Of a stretch of DNA of 64,000 nucleotides, positions 1-11,458 are shown piece after piece (position 1 is the stretch's first letter; every line of letters starts with the position of its first letter). Below the pieces are notes generated by a model. That model was not told the DNA's origin. It did not search any database and saw only the letters and a program-made list of their open reading frames with translations. Source of the DNA: Verticillium longisporum (lineage: Eukaryota > Ascomycota > Sordariomycetes > Glomerellales > Plectosphaerellaceae); NCBI GenBank assembly GCA_019188255.1, contig JAETXT010000009.1:3968001-4032000 (forward strand). The letters are read 5' to 3'. The translations under genes and the position numbers were made by a program.

Positions 1-353
1 CAAATCGCATCGAGCTGGAGGCTTTGATCGAGGGCATCTCAATGACAAAGACGACCGAAGAATGGTTGCAGGTGCTCGAGGGCAAGGGGATGCCGTATGC
101 AGCGGTCAACGACGTGCAGGCGACAATGGAGCACGAGCACACAAAAGCGAGGAACATGGTCGTAGAGATGGATCACGAGCACTGCGGCACGATCAAGATG
201 GTGAACACACCGGTCAAATACTCGGAGAGCGAGCCGAGGATTCGGTCTGTGCCGCCAACTCTTGGGCAGCATACGGAGGAGGTATTGACCCAACAGCTGG
301 GGTTGCCGGCAGAGGGAATTGAAGCGTTGCGGAGCGAAGGAGTTGTAAGGTGA
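1..353 (+). CDS. CaiB/BaiF-type class III CoA transferase, C-terminal fragment
   Basis: This is the 3' end of a gene that begins before the window; the frame is open from base 3 and stops with TGA at 351-353. The roughly 116 residues match the C-terminal part of family III CoA transferases. They show a GMPYAAVNDV-like segment, a VVEMDHEHCG strand region, an N-T-P-V-K-Y motif and a closing GQHTEEVL helix, which are typical of formyl-CoA/succinyl-CoA:dicarboxylate CoA transferases. Such enzymes move CoA between carboxylic acids, in fungi often in mitochondria or peroxisomes. The catalytic Asp lies upstream and is not visible, so the substrate cannot be stated. No intron is seen in this piece. 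The family is fairly secure, the substrate unknown. Confidence 0.85.
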   Translation, partial: NRIELEALIEGISMTKTTEEWLQVLEGKGMPYAAVNDVQATMEHEHTKARNMVVEMDHEHCGTIKMVNTPVKYSESEPRIRSVPPTLGQHTEEVLTQQLGLPAEGIEALRSEGVVR

Positions 354-970
354 TACCTCCCTTGTGAGACTCGTCGGAGGTATAGAAATGAAGTGAAGCA
401 CGTTCAAGGTCAAAATAGCGCCAACGTCATCACGATTCCGTTTCTTCGTCAGGCTTGCATTTGTTCAACCACAGTATTTAGATATGGCGAAGACGTGCCA
501 TCGCATCGCGACTCCAACTGGGGACCTGGCCGGTAGGCTCAGGTGCCCGTAAATTCAAGTGGGGCACCGCACGTGACTTCGCGTTTTGTCTGGGAAGGTC
601 CAGTCATCGAACCATTGCTGGATCATCTCATCAACAAATTCAACATGGCCATCGCGCCGAACGCTGTACAATTATTGCGGTTCAATCGATCATCAAGAGA
701 ACTGTTCTAGGTCGGGGAGATTTCGTCTAACCCCGCGCATGTAACTCTAACATTGGCATCCACCTACCAGTGTATTTTTCACGACAGCTTTCAGAACGCA
801 AGCCGGCTCAGGCTCCATCCAGCACCTGCTCACTCTCAATGGCACTCTAATCCATCTTTCGACGGCGATCCGAGAACTCTCGAACATCAACTCATCCTTC
901 ATTCTTCATCGCAGAACGGTAGTTCGTCTATGAAACTTGTAGCTTTCAGGCGGTCGAGCTTCTAAGCTAA
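354..970. other. Intergenic, no gene seen
   Basis: The stretch between the CoA-transferase stop and the PHD-finger gene holds only a 70-codon open frame (753-965) with no recognisable motif. It probably contains the 3' end of the first gene and the promoter/leader of the next. Confidence 0.5.
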
Positions 971-2460
971 ATGTCACACTCTCTGTTGCCCAGTCTGCGG
1001 GCGGGCTTACAGGGCACTGGGTCGGAACCAGTTCACCCAACAACCGACACGATGGACATTGACCCTCCAAGAACAGAGGCAAATGTCATGGAAAAGGCCA
1101 GCAAGGGCCCTTCTTCGTTGAATGGCTTTCCCCACAATACAACGCAGTTGCCATTAGCAGCGCCACGCCTCCACAGACCGCAGTTTCCCACTTCGAGAGA
1201 CGCCATTCTCGCCCGAGTCAAGAGACAAAAAGACACGCAGTTATCACATGCGCCTCCCTATCTTCCTATTTGGTTCTCGGTCACCCACGAAGACGTTCTT
1301 CGGGAACAAAAGGCGTCTCGCAACAAGGCTCCATGCGCTCCCATGCCTTCTACGCTATCCATGCCAGAGGGGACTTTACCTCCACTGCGACCACCGACGC
1401 CCAGTCTCAAGAGGAAACGGACCCCCGAAGTCGACGATTCGCCTTTGACGATAGGTCCAACGGCGGCTGCGGCGCTCGCTGCTGACCGCCCGGCGCGTAT
1501 CGTCCCCAAGCCCCTTCTCCGCAACAAGCGGACCGAAGAAGACGGCCCTCGACGCTGCGACAAGTGTGAGTCCGCGGAAGAGTCACCCGAAAATCTTCTT
1601 GTCGTCTGTCCTGTCTGCGATTGGTCGTGGCATCAGCGATGCCACGATCCCGAAATCGGTGCCGGTTCGGTCCGCGACAGAGTAAGCTTCAAGTGTGCAG
1701 ATTGTGTGAGGGAAGGGGCGGCCATTGATGCCTACCGACTGGACAAGCTCCATCAGGACCAGATCTCGTCGCGAGGTGTGGCGGACGTCGAGAAGCTGCG
1801 CAACGCAAGGCTCGCGGAGCTTCCAGCGTTTAACAAACCCGAGCTCGTGGGCTTCAAGGCGGGAGATGCGGACCGCGAAACGGTGAGTCTTCTGTGGCTT
1901 ACAGGCTTCCTCGTTATTCGGCTTGGCTCATGTTGCTGACTTGTCATAGCGTCGAGCATATTTCTCCTCCTTGAGAAAGACGGACGTCATCAATTTGTTG
2001 CTGTTCAGCGACGCAGTCAAAGACGGGCTTCTTATCGATGTCCTCGTTTCCATGTCGAACAAGCACCCGAACCTCCCCCTCTTTAACCACCCAGACTGGG
2101 CAGTTGTAAGCGCATTCATAGACTCTTTCTCTCGCCGATCTTCTGACCAGTACTTAGGCCCTCACAACACCAGCCAGTCTACCGCGCCTTGCGCCGCCAA
2201 AGGTGCGTCAACCGGCAAAGCCTGTCACCAAACGACCCAAGACGTCCGCCATTCGCAAGGTCCAGGAGACGGAGACCATTGCCGACCAGCCAGACGAGGA
2301 GCCGCTGCCTGGTATATGGCCCGAGGCCGGCATTGGTCTGTACAGCAAGCTGCCGCCCGAGCTGCCTGATCCGATTCTGTTGGGACAGAATGATGAGGAG
2401 GCGTTCAGTGGGTTCATGATTGATCGAAATGGACGGCCCGTGGAGCCGGCCTTTGGGTAG
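971..2460 (+). CDS. PHD-finger protein (likely nuclear/chromatin reader)
   Basis: Three exons, 971-1882, 1950-2105 and 2158-2460, joined by introns of 67 and 52 bp (GTGAGT...CATAG and GTAAGC...TTAG, each with a CTGAC branch site), give about 456 residues. A classic Cys4-His-Cys3 PHD zinc finger is visible: C196, C199, C213, C216, H221, C224, C242 and C245, with the usual Trp two residues before the His. Ahead of it is a Pro/Ser-rich, basic region (LKRKR near 146-150) that may be a nuclear signal. Behind it a helical segment extends across both introns. PHD fingers usually bind histone H3 tails; the exact target is unknown. The first ATG (971) has a weak context. The ATG at 1052 (MDIDPP) has A at -3 and G at +4 and may be the real start. 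The same frame stays open for about 130 codons after the stop. Confidence 0.75.
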
Positions 2461-2993
2461 AGTGTCGGGGTTGCTCGGCGGCCGACGCAAGTGGTTGGAG
2501 CCGGAAGTCAGTGGGGCGACGGGAGTGGTACAAACCGAGGACAGCACTCAGATACGCATCAGCAGGCGAACGGCAACAACAATCCAGATATGAGCCCAAC
2601 GTCTGACGTGAAGGGAAAGGCAAGGATGGAGACGCCCGCGCCCGAATTTGGGACGGCAGAATCAGGAAGACAGCGAAGCGGCAAGTCCACCAGAGCACAT
2701 CCAACCTCGAGCTCCGTCCCAAGCAGCACGAGCCTCGAGCCCTCACCGAAAGCGCAGAGGGAGTCAAGGCTGCTACAGAGTTGGAGCTGGTGGAGGGAGC
2801 CGTCCACGGGAGCTCCCAAGTGCAAGCACGGAGAAGGCAGTGGGAGGAAGACGTAGATGCGGCGAAGAGTGCGATACCCATAGTCATGTCAGTGTCCCCC
2901 CTCATGACGCGGGTGCGCCTAGACTCGTAGTAAGGATATCCCAGTAGTCACAAATGGACATGGTTCTTGTGGCAGGTGTGCCACCCATCTTGC
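2461..2993. other. Intergenic between convergent genes
   Basis: No convincing gene. An open frame runs to 2856 in the same phase as the last PHD-gene exon. It is low-complexity (Ser/Gly/Gln-rich) and has no recognised domain. It could be 3' UTR or a missed C-terminal extension. Confidence 0.4.
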
Positions 2994-3787
2994 TCATTCG
3001 AGATTATGTTCTTCAACATGTGGCCCAGCACCAGTTGATATTACCACTTCCTTCATCGTCCGTCCCTTATTGAACTCTTGCTCCGTTGACCCCGCCCACT
3101 GCGGCCGCTGGTCAGTGGCCTCCCGCCGTGCATCCAGTTCAGCAAGACCCGCCACCGCAACGCAACCCTCCCGAAATCCCACATTGCAAACAAACACCGC
3201 GCCCGCGACGAGCCCGTCGCCCGTCTCAAACACGGTGCCCCAGAGGTGGTAGCCTGGCGAGAAGACTCTCGGCCCAGGCACGTGCGCCGCGAACGCGATG
3301 AAGACCGCCAGGAGACACGTGGCGATGCCCAACCGCACGAGGAGGGTGACGGCGTGGGAGGGACGGAGAATACTCAGCAGCGAGAGGAGGGTGTCGAAGA
3401 TGAGGAATATGAGAGCGGCTATGACGTTGTGGCTGCTCACGTGTTAGTCGGGTTTCCAACTCGAGAGCCTGACAAGACGCACCCTATCTGTGTCCTGGCA
3501 GCCGCAGGCTGGTCGTGGAGAAAAGTCGCCAACGCGGCGATGAGAACAGCGCAGAGGTGAATATGGACGATAGTGCTGGCGAGATGGATCCATGATGGAG
3601 AAGAAGATGCTCGGTGGGAGCGATGTCGCGAAGAATGCCTAGAAGGTGCACGAGGCCGCTGGTGCGGGACTTGGTGAGGTTTCGGAGCTGGTGGAGCGAT
3701 GCTCATAGTCTGGCGATAGACGGACTTGTCCTGCTTCTTTGGCGGCGCGAGGGCCAGCGGCGGGGGACGTTTTGGTCTATCCATCAT
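2994..3787 (-). CDS. Small four-helix integral membrane protein (MARVEL-like, unassigned)
   Basis: Two exons on the minus strand, 3787-3483 and 3435-2994, are joined by a short intron with a GTGCGT donor and an ACTAAC branch site. Its acceptor is a tandem NAGNAG (intron ending at 3436 or 3433), and both options keep the frame. The product is about 248 residues. It has a Pro/Arg/Ser-rich cytosolic-type N-terminus of about 65 residues, then four hydrophobic helices at roughly 69-90, 105-124, 130-152 and 175-190, and a polar C-terminus. That layout and the short GPRVFSPGYHLWG loop recall fungal MARVEL-like four-TM proteins, but I do not recognise the family firmly. The start is the first of two adjacent ATGs; an open frame without ATG extends further upstream. 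Function unknown. Confidence 0.6.
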
Positions 3788-5089
3788 GTCTGGTGATTCT
3801 GAATACCCGCCCGGTGATGTCGAGAGTGTCGTCAAGGTCGTACGGGGACTCGTCCGGCGAGCTGATCTGGCGCTCAGCGTCGGAACGTCTGCGGCGGGCG
3901 ACCTCGGGTGCTGCGGCAGCGATTGTAGCCAAGGGGCAAGCGGCGCATGAAATGGGACGACGACGGCGACGGGCGAGTTACAGTCAAGAGCCCGGTGGCG
4001 GCTACCTAGTTGTCTGAACCAGCAGACGCCGCGTCAGTTGTTTCGATGGTCGTCGCTGGCGTTGCCCGGACGGCTCGACTGAGAGATGGACACTTCACAG
4101 CCAGACATCATGGGGCCCAGCTAAGATAACAATGACCGCAAGACCACACGCATCGCGAAGTGGATGTTTGAATGCCGTGGCGTCAAGTGGCATGACCACT
4201 GGAGACTTGCGATTGGAGCTTTGCGATGGTTCACTGAAGGTTGAATGAGCAGGGATCGTGTAGCGAAGTCATAGGGGCCCGCCGCAGCCGGGGCATCGTG
4301 GCAGGACAGGGATGTCATCGTGCGTCCTTGGGGCTGGAATTAACTCTACCCCCATCATCTTCAGACGACCATGTCGATGGGACGCCTCCGAAACGAGGGA
4401 TCGCTCGCCAAGTCGTTGATGCACCCACAAGCAACATGTTCGCAATGGAAGGTTCCTGAGACGAAAATGACCGCGCCGGCAGCTCAAAATTGGTTCGGTA
4501 ATGTGATCTTCCTTTGTCTACGTTTTCTGTAGTGGGCGTCGTCGCGTCGTACCCCAGACACCCATGCTGCTGCACGGCCCATGCCTGACGTGATCGTCAA
4601 CCTGCGACACGTCCAGTCCCTTGACACAACCTCCTCACCCCAGCTGGCCCATTGCCCCGTTCTCATCTCGTCGTCGCCGCCGGGCCAGGGCGTCTTTTCA
4701 TTCGCGAACTGCTCGGCTCCCGGGAAAATTTGCGTAAGATGAGCCACGAAAAGCCCAGCCGCATCCCACTTCAGCTGGGCAAGCCTGGCAAGGTACTACG
4801 GCTTGGTATGGTGACGGTGAAAGAAACGCGCCTCGGAATCTCAGCATCCGCGTCGGGGGTCTGGCTCAGACTTGCCTTTACGTCTTCATGGTCGGCGGTC
4901 TCGAAACACAAACGAACCAAGAACGGAGAAGGGTTACTGAGCGAACAGAAACACGCAACTGCCGACATGGAAACGTCCCTGTCAGCCAAACCGACTCGGA
5001 AGTATCTGTTGGTCATCACAGCCAGTCCCTTGGTACGAATCGTTTCGAGAGGCTGCACTGGCAAAGCCCTTATGCTCGTGTCGTCATGC
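3788..5089. other. Intergenic, no supported gene
   Basis: About 1.3 kb between two minus-strand genes. A 221-codon plus-strand frame (4652-5317) and a 137-codon minus-strand frame (4771-5184) overlap here. Neither shows a domain, and the plus-strand frame runs into the last exons of the asparagine-synthetase-like gene, so I call no gene. Confidence 0.5.
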
Positions 5090-6990
5090 TCAAGAAGCAA
5101 ACTCCAGGATGAGGTCGGTGCCCTTGGACTGCCCACTGACCATCTTGGCCGTTTTCGCTCCGAATTGAATCTGGCGTGGACCATCCATGTTAGCCTGCGC
5201 CGTTGTTGTATTTTGGGGCAACATCAGACGTTGCACATCAGACGAAGAGGAAACATACCGCCCGCTTCTTTTCCCGTGCCACGGACCGCATGCCCAGCTC
5301 CTCGGCCAGAAGCCTGAGCACCCGCTTTGCAGGCTCGACCTTAGTCTCGGTCTGTGGGTGATTAAAGTCGCACTTGTCCCATGCTGGAGTTTCGACAGCC
5401 CACTTGACAAGCCGTTCGTCCAGAAATGGGAATCGGACCTCGCGACCCCAATGTGCCATGATCCTGTCGTCACGGCCCAAATTGCGCTCGCCGAGGCGTC
5501 CAACGTCGAGCTTCAGCTCGTCAACCAGAGCCTGGTAGCCTCCTCGCTCAAAGGCAACGGCATGTCGGGAATAGCCACCGAACAACTCGTCCGCGCCGAG
5601 GCCCGACAGCAGCACCCTGGCGGGCGTGGCATAGGGCACTGGCTCGCTGGAAGGCATGGCCTGAGCTTCGCCGACGCCGCGGGCTGCGAAGTAGAGAGCG
5701 AAAGATATTGAAATGTCCATCTCCGTCTTGTGCGGGTACATCAGAGATACGACTTGGCTCCTGTGAGCGAGAGTCTCGGTGTAGGGAACATTAACCTCCA
5801 GCCTGTCGTCAGTCTGATGCATGCAAGGGTGCCGATTGAGTTAAAAGGACATGACGTACCGCCACAAATCTCCACCTCCTTGCTGGACACACCTGGACGA
5901 GCTCAGCGAAAGACTTTCTGCCCGTGACCCGATCAGGGCAGATCTCGTATATACTTTCGGTGGCGTCCTTGCGCCGCGTACCGGCCACACGGGGGTTCTC
6001 GAATGCAACATTCAAGAGGTCGATACCCTGCTCGGGCGGGAGTAAGTCACTCGCAAGGCGCGCAAGGACCGTGCAGTCCAAGCCACCGGAGAATAATACA
6101 GAGACCCTCGTATCATTCGTGATAGCAGGTTCTGACCCCGACTGGGTTCCCGATTGGGGAGGGTTTGGTATGTCCAGAACACGCAGTGCCAGTGAGTCTG
6201 TAAGTTGCTGGCGGAGCATCTGCACAGCTGCCGATTCAGGGACTAACGGAGACGGCTCGCCATCGGGTAGAGCCATGTTGAAAACGCCAATGTCGAGCAC
6301 CTACGCCAGTAAGTAGCAGGAAGCCGATGCAATAGGGAGATCGCGACTCACCAAGTCTTTTTCTGAGCTGCTTGACCAGGGATGACGAGATACTGATCCC
6401 GCCACGTCCCGACCTTCGGCCCATAGCTGCAAATCGAGCACGTAGATACCATCGGCCTCGACTTCGGACCAGCTGGGATCTGTGTCGCCTGCGATACTGG
6501 CAAGAACCAGCCCAGCATCCTGTCGCTGAAGAAGAGATCGCCGTCCCAGGCGATCGCGCCCGTAGTATACCTTGGACGACGCCCTGTCGAAGAACACAAA
6601 GGCAAATGGCCCTTCGATGGCGCGCAGCACTCCTGGAACCCCTTCCTCGGACGATGATGCAGTCGCACTAGCACCCGCCAAGCGCGCAAAGACGAGCTCG
6701 CCGTCGTTCCCGTCCAGTGCTCCGCCATCAAACTTCCACGCCTCGCCGTTCCAGCAGAAAACAGAGCCGTCCACGTCGTGCCGGAATGGTTGCGGCGTGA
6801 CGTGGTCGCCGCGAAGAGCCAGAACGGTCGAGGTGAAGGATAGCGTGATGGGCGCAGAGCCCTTGAGTTGGACGGCCTCCTGGAAGTTCCCAAGATGATC
6901 GGGACCGCGGCAGGCAAGGCATCGCGTCAGGTCGTCCGAGACGCGCGCTCTCTCGACATCGCGTGTGACGGAGGCGTGGATGCCACACAT
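5090..6990 (-). CDS. Asparagine synthetase domain-containing protein 1 (ASNSD1-like)
   Basis: Four exons on the minus strand: 6990-6352, 6300-5860, 5813-5259 and 5170-5090. The introns are 51, 46, 88 bp and all phase 0. The product is 571 residues. The N-terminus is a class II glutamine amidotransferase domain: Cys2 (MCGIHAS) is the nucleophile and CRGPD carries the substrate-binding Arg. The C-terminal half is the asparagine-synthase PP-loop ATP pyrophosphatase fold with SVLFSGGLDCT, then LLSGLGADELFGGY and an FPFLDERLV segment. The tail KKRAIQFG, formed across the last intron, is characteristic of the ASNSD1 subgroup, distinct from the main asparagine synthetases. The reaction is presumed to be glutamine-dependent amidation; the physiological role of this subgroup is poorly known. 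No broken motif is seen. Confidence 0.9.
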
Positions 6991-7328
6991 GATGCTACGC
7001 GAAAAAGTTCGATGCCTGAGGGTTGGCGGCGTTGCTGAAGGTTTCGGTCAGGTGCTCGCAATATCAATATTCAAGTGAGACTTGGGTGCTTGTTGCCAGA
7101 CGGAATGACATCTCACCAATTTCACGTGGCGCACGTCCTTTCTATTGTACCTCGCGTGCGCCAGCAAGCCACCAAAAAGTTCAGCCACTCCATCAGCCAC
7201 CATAAACGAAGGCATGCCTGCCACACCCATACAAACAGAGTAGGTACCTTTGAATCTTGTCACGTCAAGCAGGAGTGGACTCTCAAAAAAATGTGTCTTT
7301 TTTAACAAACGCAAAATGATCACTAGGT
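6991..7328. other. Intergenic / promoter of the ASNSD1-like gene
   Basis: No gene. This holds the upstream region of the minus-strand ASNSD1-like gene and the 3' flank of the alpha-glucuronidase gene. Confidence 0.5.
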
Positions 7329-9860
7329 TTAATCTATGGTACCCTCTGGCAGGATGGAGATGTAATCCACCGGCGCCGGCTCCTGCCCGTCGGGCTTTCC
7401 TACGATGCGAAGCGTGCTTCCATTCTCCACGTGCACGCCCTTGAACGTGATACGCGTCGCCGTCTGTCCATCAATGTACTGCGACGGCGCCTTGCCCAGA
7501 ATGTATTCATGGTCACCCTTCCACTCGCCGACGAGGTCGTCATCGAGGTAGAGCGTCCACGTGGCGTTGCCGAGAGCCTGGTCGTAGTAGTTGACTGCGA
7601 CGTTGTACGTTCCTGTCTCAAACTCGAGCTTCGTTGACGCGGTACCCTCGGTAGAGTTGTCCGCCGTCACGATGCAGTGAGAGCCGCTCGCAGCCTCGAA
7701 TGGGTGAACCCGGTACGGCTTGTAGCCGTCGAGATCCATGTCCTCGGCCTCAATGCGGTAGGGGTGGTTGCCCACACGGCCAGCCTCGTCAGGAATGCTC
7801 GACTTGTTGAAGTAGAAGTTGTTGACAGAGTCACGCCACACCAGCGAGTGACCAGCCTGATAGATGAGGCGGAAGAGCACATGTTCGTAGCGCTCCTCGT
7901 CAATCTTGTCCTTGAGGCTCTCCCAGAGGGGCACAAACGTCTGCGCCACGGCGCTGCCCTCATAATGGGCGTCGTAGAAGTGTTGGATGACAGCCTTGCC
8001 GCTCTTGAGGAGCTGGGTGTAGGGGACGTGGTGGAACCAGAGCAGGAGGTTGTCGGGGGTGGTTTCAATGTTTTCGTACATCTCGTAAACTTCTTTGGGA
8101 TACTGCCCGGCGTTTCCGGTGCCGTTCCACACGGTGCGGTCCATACCAATGCTGTTGGCGTCGGCGCGCGTCCACTGACCCCAAGGGTTGTTGTCTTGCG
8201 AGGCGGGGTTGGGACCATAGTGGCCGTGGAGAATGTCGGTCAACGTCTGGACACCTAGGTTGCCAGAGTAGTTCTCATACGCCAGCCACGATTCCATCGA
8301 CATCTTTGTGATGGTGTCGATTACGAGAGGGTCGTGATTGAACGTCATCTTGGTCCACTCCTCCAGAACCTCGACCGACTCCGCAGAAGGGTCCCATGCC
8401 AGTCTGCCGTAAGCATACAGGTTGGACATGGCCAAATGGCTTCCGAGCCAAGTAGTGTTGTGGCCAACGTTGACGACACCGGCGTAACCTCCAAGCTTGT
8501 TGCCGAACCGTCTTCCGCTGACAATGCTCTTCAGCGTAGAGTCTTGGCCATCAACGCGGAGGTCAAAGTCAAGAAGCTCTTTCCACATGGGGGCAAGGTA
8601 GACAAGATGAGCCTGCTGGCCAAGGTATTCTTGCGTGATCTGGAGTTCGACCGCACTGCCCGTCTCGTGCAGTTGAGAGAATAGAGGCGACACAGGTTCA
8701 CGAACCTGGAAATCGATGGGGCCATACTTGATCTGGATAACAACATTATCCGCGAACTCGGTGTCAAGACCGTCAAAGAACTCCACAGCCGCGTTGGCAC
8801 GGTCAGCCTTCCAGTTGGCGTCCTGGTTCAAGCTCTGGTGATCGTAGACAAAGGCTCGGAACAGAATAATGCCGCCGTATGGATCAAGAGTGTGGGCAAA
8901 CATGTTGGCGCCATCGGCCAACGTCCTGTTGTATGTAATCGGTCCGGGTTGGCCTTCCGAATTGGCCTTGACGAGGTATCCGGCCATGTCAGGAATCCGC
9001 TCGTACAGAGCGTCTGTGATACCCTGCCACCAGTCGATGACTTTCTGATCGAGAGGGTCGAAAGTTTCGAGGCCTCCCAGCAGCTGAGGCGAGGCAAAAT
9101 TAAGGGAGAGACCGAGCTTGATACCGTACGGGCGGAAGGCATCAGCGATGCGGGCAACGCCATCCATGTTCTCGGGTGTCAAAGTCGTCTCGTTGGCATT
9201 GACGTTGTTGACAACGACGGCGTTCAAGCCGATGGAGGCCAGCAGACGAGCATACTCGCCGACACGTGTCAGGTCTTCGCGGACCTTTCCATCCCAGAAG
9301 AAGATGGAGTCACCGCCGTAGCCTCGCTCAACACTGCCGTGAGTTCCTCCATCGCGCATGTTGTCCCACTGGTTGACCCATCGAATCGGAGCGTCGGGGT
9401 TCGAGGTCAAGACTTCGTCCTTGATCTCGCCCTGTGCGAGACGTGCGAGATACTTGAAGGCTCCGTAAAGTGCACCTCGTTCGTTTTGTCCGAGAATCAA
9501 AACGTTGGCGCCAGAGATGTTGAGGTGGTATCCATCTTCGATGAGCTCGGGGAGTTCATCAATGGCACCGCCATCCTCGAGATATGCCTCCACGGTGCCG
9601 ACAGTGATGGTGGCTTCTTCTTCCTCAGAAGCATCACCAAAAGTCAACTTCTTGCTGAAAATGCCGTTGATGCCATCTGCGAGCTCCTTGCCGGCGGTGT
9701 GGATGGGAAGGCCTTCGGTGGCGTTGAGCGTGACGATGACCGACGGCAGTTTGCCGTGGTAGCATTTGGCATGTGGGATTGGGGCGTACCGCAGCCATGC
9801 GGCCAGGCCGTCTTCGGCAGCCGCTAAGCCGAGAGTCGCGAGGAGAATTAGTCCGCGCAT
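7329..9860 (-). CDS. aguA: Secreted alpha-glucuronidase, glycoside hydrolase family 67
   Basis: A single uninterrupted exon of 843 residues. It cleaves 4-O-methyl-glucuronic acid side groups from xylo-oligosaccharides during hemicellulose breakdown. Residues 1-15 form a signal peptide (MRGLILLATLGLAAA), so the enzyme is probably exported. GH67 hallmarks are clear: an N-terminal alpha/beta domain with an ILGQNERGALYG motif, then a TIM barrel. E302 in NSEGQPGP fits the proton donor, and D383 (KYGPIDFQ) and E411 (ITQEYLGQ) fit the acid pair that activates water. Length matches fungal members (about 840). I chose the ATG at 9860 because it starts the signal peptide; the open frame continues 47 codons upstream without support. 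A TATA-like element lies about 90 bases upstream. In other fungi this gene is induced by xylose through XlnR/Xyr1; that is family knowledge, not seen here. Confidence 0.95.
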   Translation of the reverse strand: MRGLILLATLGLAAAEDGLAAWLRYAPIPHAKCYHGKLPSVIVTLNATEGLPIHTAGKELADGINGIFSKKLTFGDASEEEEATITVGTVEAYLEDGGAIDELPELIEDGYHLNISGANVLILGQNERGALYGAFKYLARLAQGEIKDEVLTSNPDAPIRWVNQWDNMRDGGTHGSVERGYGGDSIFFWDGKVREDLTRVGEYARLLASIGLNAVVVNNVNANETTLTPENMDGVARIADAFRPYGIKLGLSLNFASPQLLGGLETFDPLDQKVIDWWQGITDALYERIPDMAGYLVKANSEGQPGPITYNRTLADGANMFAHTLDPYGGIILFRAFVYDHQSLNQDANWKADRANAAVEFFDGLDTEFADNVVIQIKYGPIDFQVREPVSPLFSQLHETGSAVELQITQEYLGQQAHLVYLAPMWKELLDFDLRVDGQDSTLKSIVSGRRFGNKLGGYAGVVNVGHNTTWLGSHLAMSNLYAYGRLAWDPSAESVEVLEEWTKMTFNHDPLVIDTITKMSMESWLAYENYSGNLGVQTLTDILHGHYGPNPASQDNNPWGQWTRADANSIGMDRTVWNGTGNAGQYPKEVYEMYENIETTPDNLLLWFHHVPYTQLLKSGKAVIQHFYDAHYEGSAVAQTFVPLWESLKDKIDEERYEHVLFRLIYQAGHSLVWRDSVNNFYFNKSSIPDEAGRVGNHPYRIEAEDMDLDGYKPYRVHPFEAASGSHCIVTADNSTEGTASTKLEFETGTYNVAVNYYDQALGNATWTLYLDDDLVGEWKGDHEYILGKAPSQYIDGQTATRITFKGVHVENGSTLRIVGKPDGQEPAPVDYISILPEGTID

Positions 9861-10646
9861 CTTGATGGTTGGTGAAGCTCGCGATCCTCGCGTCTTAGGT
9901 GAGAGAGCTTGCGCCTGAAGGACGGTCTCGGTGCCTGGATCGCCGCCATCTTTATATTGCTTCAACCACGGTTCGCTCCATGATGTGCCGTCGCCATGCA
10001 AGTTTCTCCATCATAGGGATCGTCATGCTCCGGCTCGCTGGGTTCCAAGGTTCCATCGTCTCCAGGCTGTGGGGGAGGGCTGCCGGATGATACGATGCCT
10101 TTAGCCTGTTTGTTCGACATGACTTTGGACATTATTTGGCGTGCGGGGCCAATTGAACCGGCTCGGCGCTGTGGGACCTGTTCGCGTGCATTCGAGTCAG
10201 AATGGTGCCGTCTAGGTAGCTGTGTGTACTGGATTACCCTTGGTGTGCTTTTGACGACGAACATGACGTTTACCGGCCAGCGGTTGAAAGAACAGGCGGC
10301 CGAGGCGCACTCTTGCCCCTTGTCGCGGGGTACCTGGTGGGGTAAACCAAGCTCCAAGCGACGGCAGATGGCGGACAAAGTCCCCTGTGCAACGAGCCCA
10401 ACTCAGGGCCAATGCCGGGTAAAAGGGAGAAACAGGAGCTTTGCAGAGACGCTAAGCGCAACCAAGGCGATGATCGTCGGGCAGAGAGCTACCGAGATGG
10501 GATTGGCAGCTGCTAAAGACGATGCCGGTAAGCTTCTGTGGCAAACACGTCGCGGCGTGCGACGGCTGAGTCGCTTGCGAGGACAAGGGCGATTTATTCA
10601 GTGAGACAAAAGAACAATTGCCGCAAGACTGAAGAGGTCAAAAGAA
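9861..10646. other. Promoter region of the GH67 gene
   Basis: Several open frames overlap on both strands (for example 10095-10604), but none has a domain or plausible gene structure. Best read as 5' regulatory DNA of the alpha-glucuronidase gene plus the 3' flank of the tRNA. Confidence 0.5.
9950..9958 (-). promoter_or_regulatory. TATA-like element upstream of the GH67 gene
   Basis: Read on the minus strand the bases are AATATAAAG, 90-98 bases before the chosen ATG, a usual distance for a fungal core promoter. Confidence 0.4.
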
Positions 10647-10718
10647 TTCCGAACCAGGGAATCGAACCCTGAGCCTGACGGTGAGAGCGTCAAATGTTAG
10701 CCATTACACCAGTTCGGA
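10647..10718 (-). tRNA. tRNA-Glu (anticodon CTC)
   Basis: The minus strand folds into a 72-nt cloverleaf. The acceptor stem TCCGAAC pairs with GTTCGGA, and the discriminator base is A. The anticodon stem TGACG/CGTCA closes a seven-base loop CTCTCAC with anticodon CTC (Glu, GAG codons). The internal Pol III boxes are present: a GGTGTAATGGCTA A box and a GGTTCGATTCC B box. There is no intron. Confidence 0.95.
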
Positions 10719-11458
10719 TACTGATTGATGAGAACACTGGCGCAGCACAGCATGCATGTAGCCAGCAGGATGGAGCTGACTCGAGGCATGTCCGCATCGG
10801 CAGCTTCTGAGGGTGGGATGCATTGAGGCATCGACGGGGGGCCAATGGATGAGCAATGATATTGAATGGTCTTGTACTTCTTGAATCTTGTTGTCCATCG
10901 TGTGCCAAGCTTGAATGATGAAGGCGGTTAGAAGGGCAGGGCTGTCGCGATGGTCTTGTCTGGTGTTGATGGATGATGGAATGAAGTGCTTAGTGGATAG
11001 GTAGGTTGGCTTCCTAGACGTGTTCCTGACACTAGGTACCTATCTAAGGTGCCTTAATAAGCCAACTGTACGCTGGGCAGTGCCTCCCCAGTTCTTGTCC
11101 TCTGTGGGCGTTCCGTCAGGCGGCAAGCCCATGTGAAGCCAGGCAAACCTCTCCAGGCGGGAGCACCTGCCAGCGTCTGGCTCTGTGAAACGTCGCACTG
11201 TTCCTGCGAGTACCCGATTCGGATTAGCGTATAACCCCCTGGATCAATCGCGTCCGTCGCGAGAAAGGCCAAGTTGACACGACTCTTTTCTTGATGAGAG
11301 TGAAGCCTCTGTTGTGAACAAAGAGCGAGACCTTCGTTCCCACTCACCAATCAACGACTATCTCATCAGGGCATAAGTCATCTACGGCCACTTCATCACA
11401 CCTTTCCGCAGCATGAAAGCCTAGGAGAGAGAGCCCAGTACTCTGACCCACAACCATC
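10719..11458. other. Intergenic, no gene seen
   Basis: Only short chance frames occur. The right end is the promoter and leader of the glutaminyl cyclase gene. Confidence 0.5.

Noticed and set aside
4652..5317. Possible 221-residue protein
   Set aside because: No recognised motif, and it overlaps the conserved last two exons of the ASNSD1-like gene on the other strand.
8838..9827. 329-codon plus-strand open frame
   Set aside because: Antisense shadow of the GH67 gene; no domain, no promoter.
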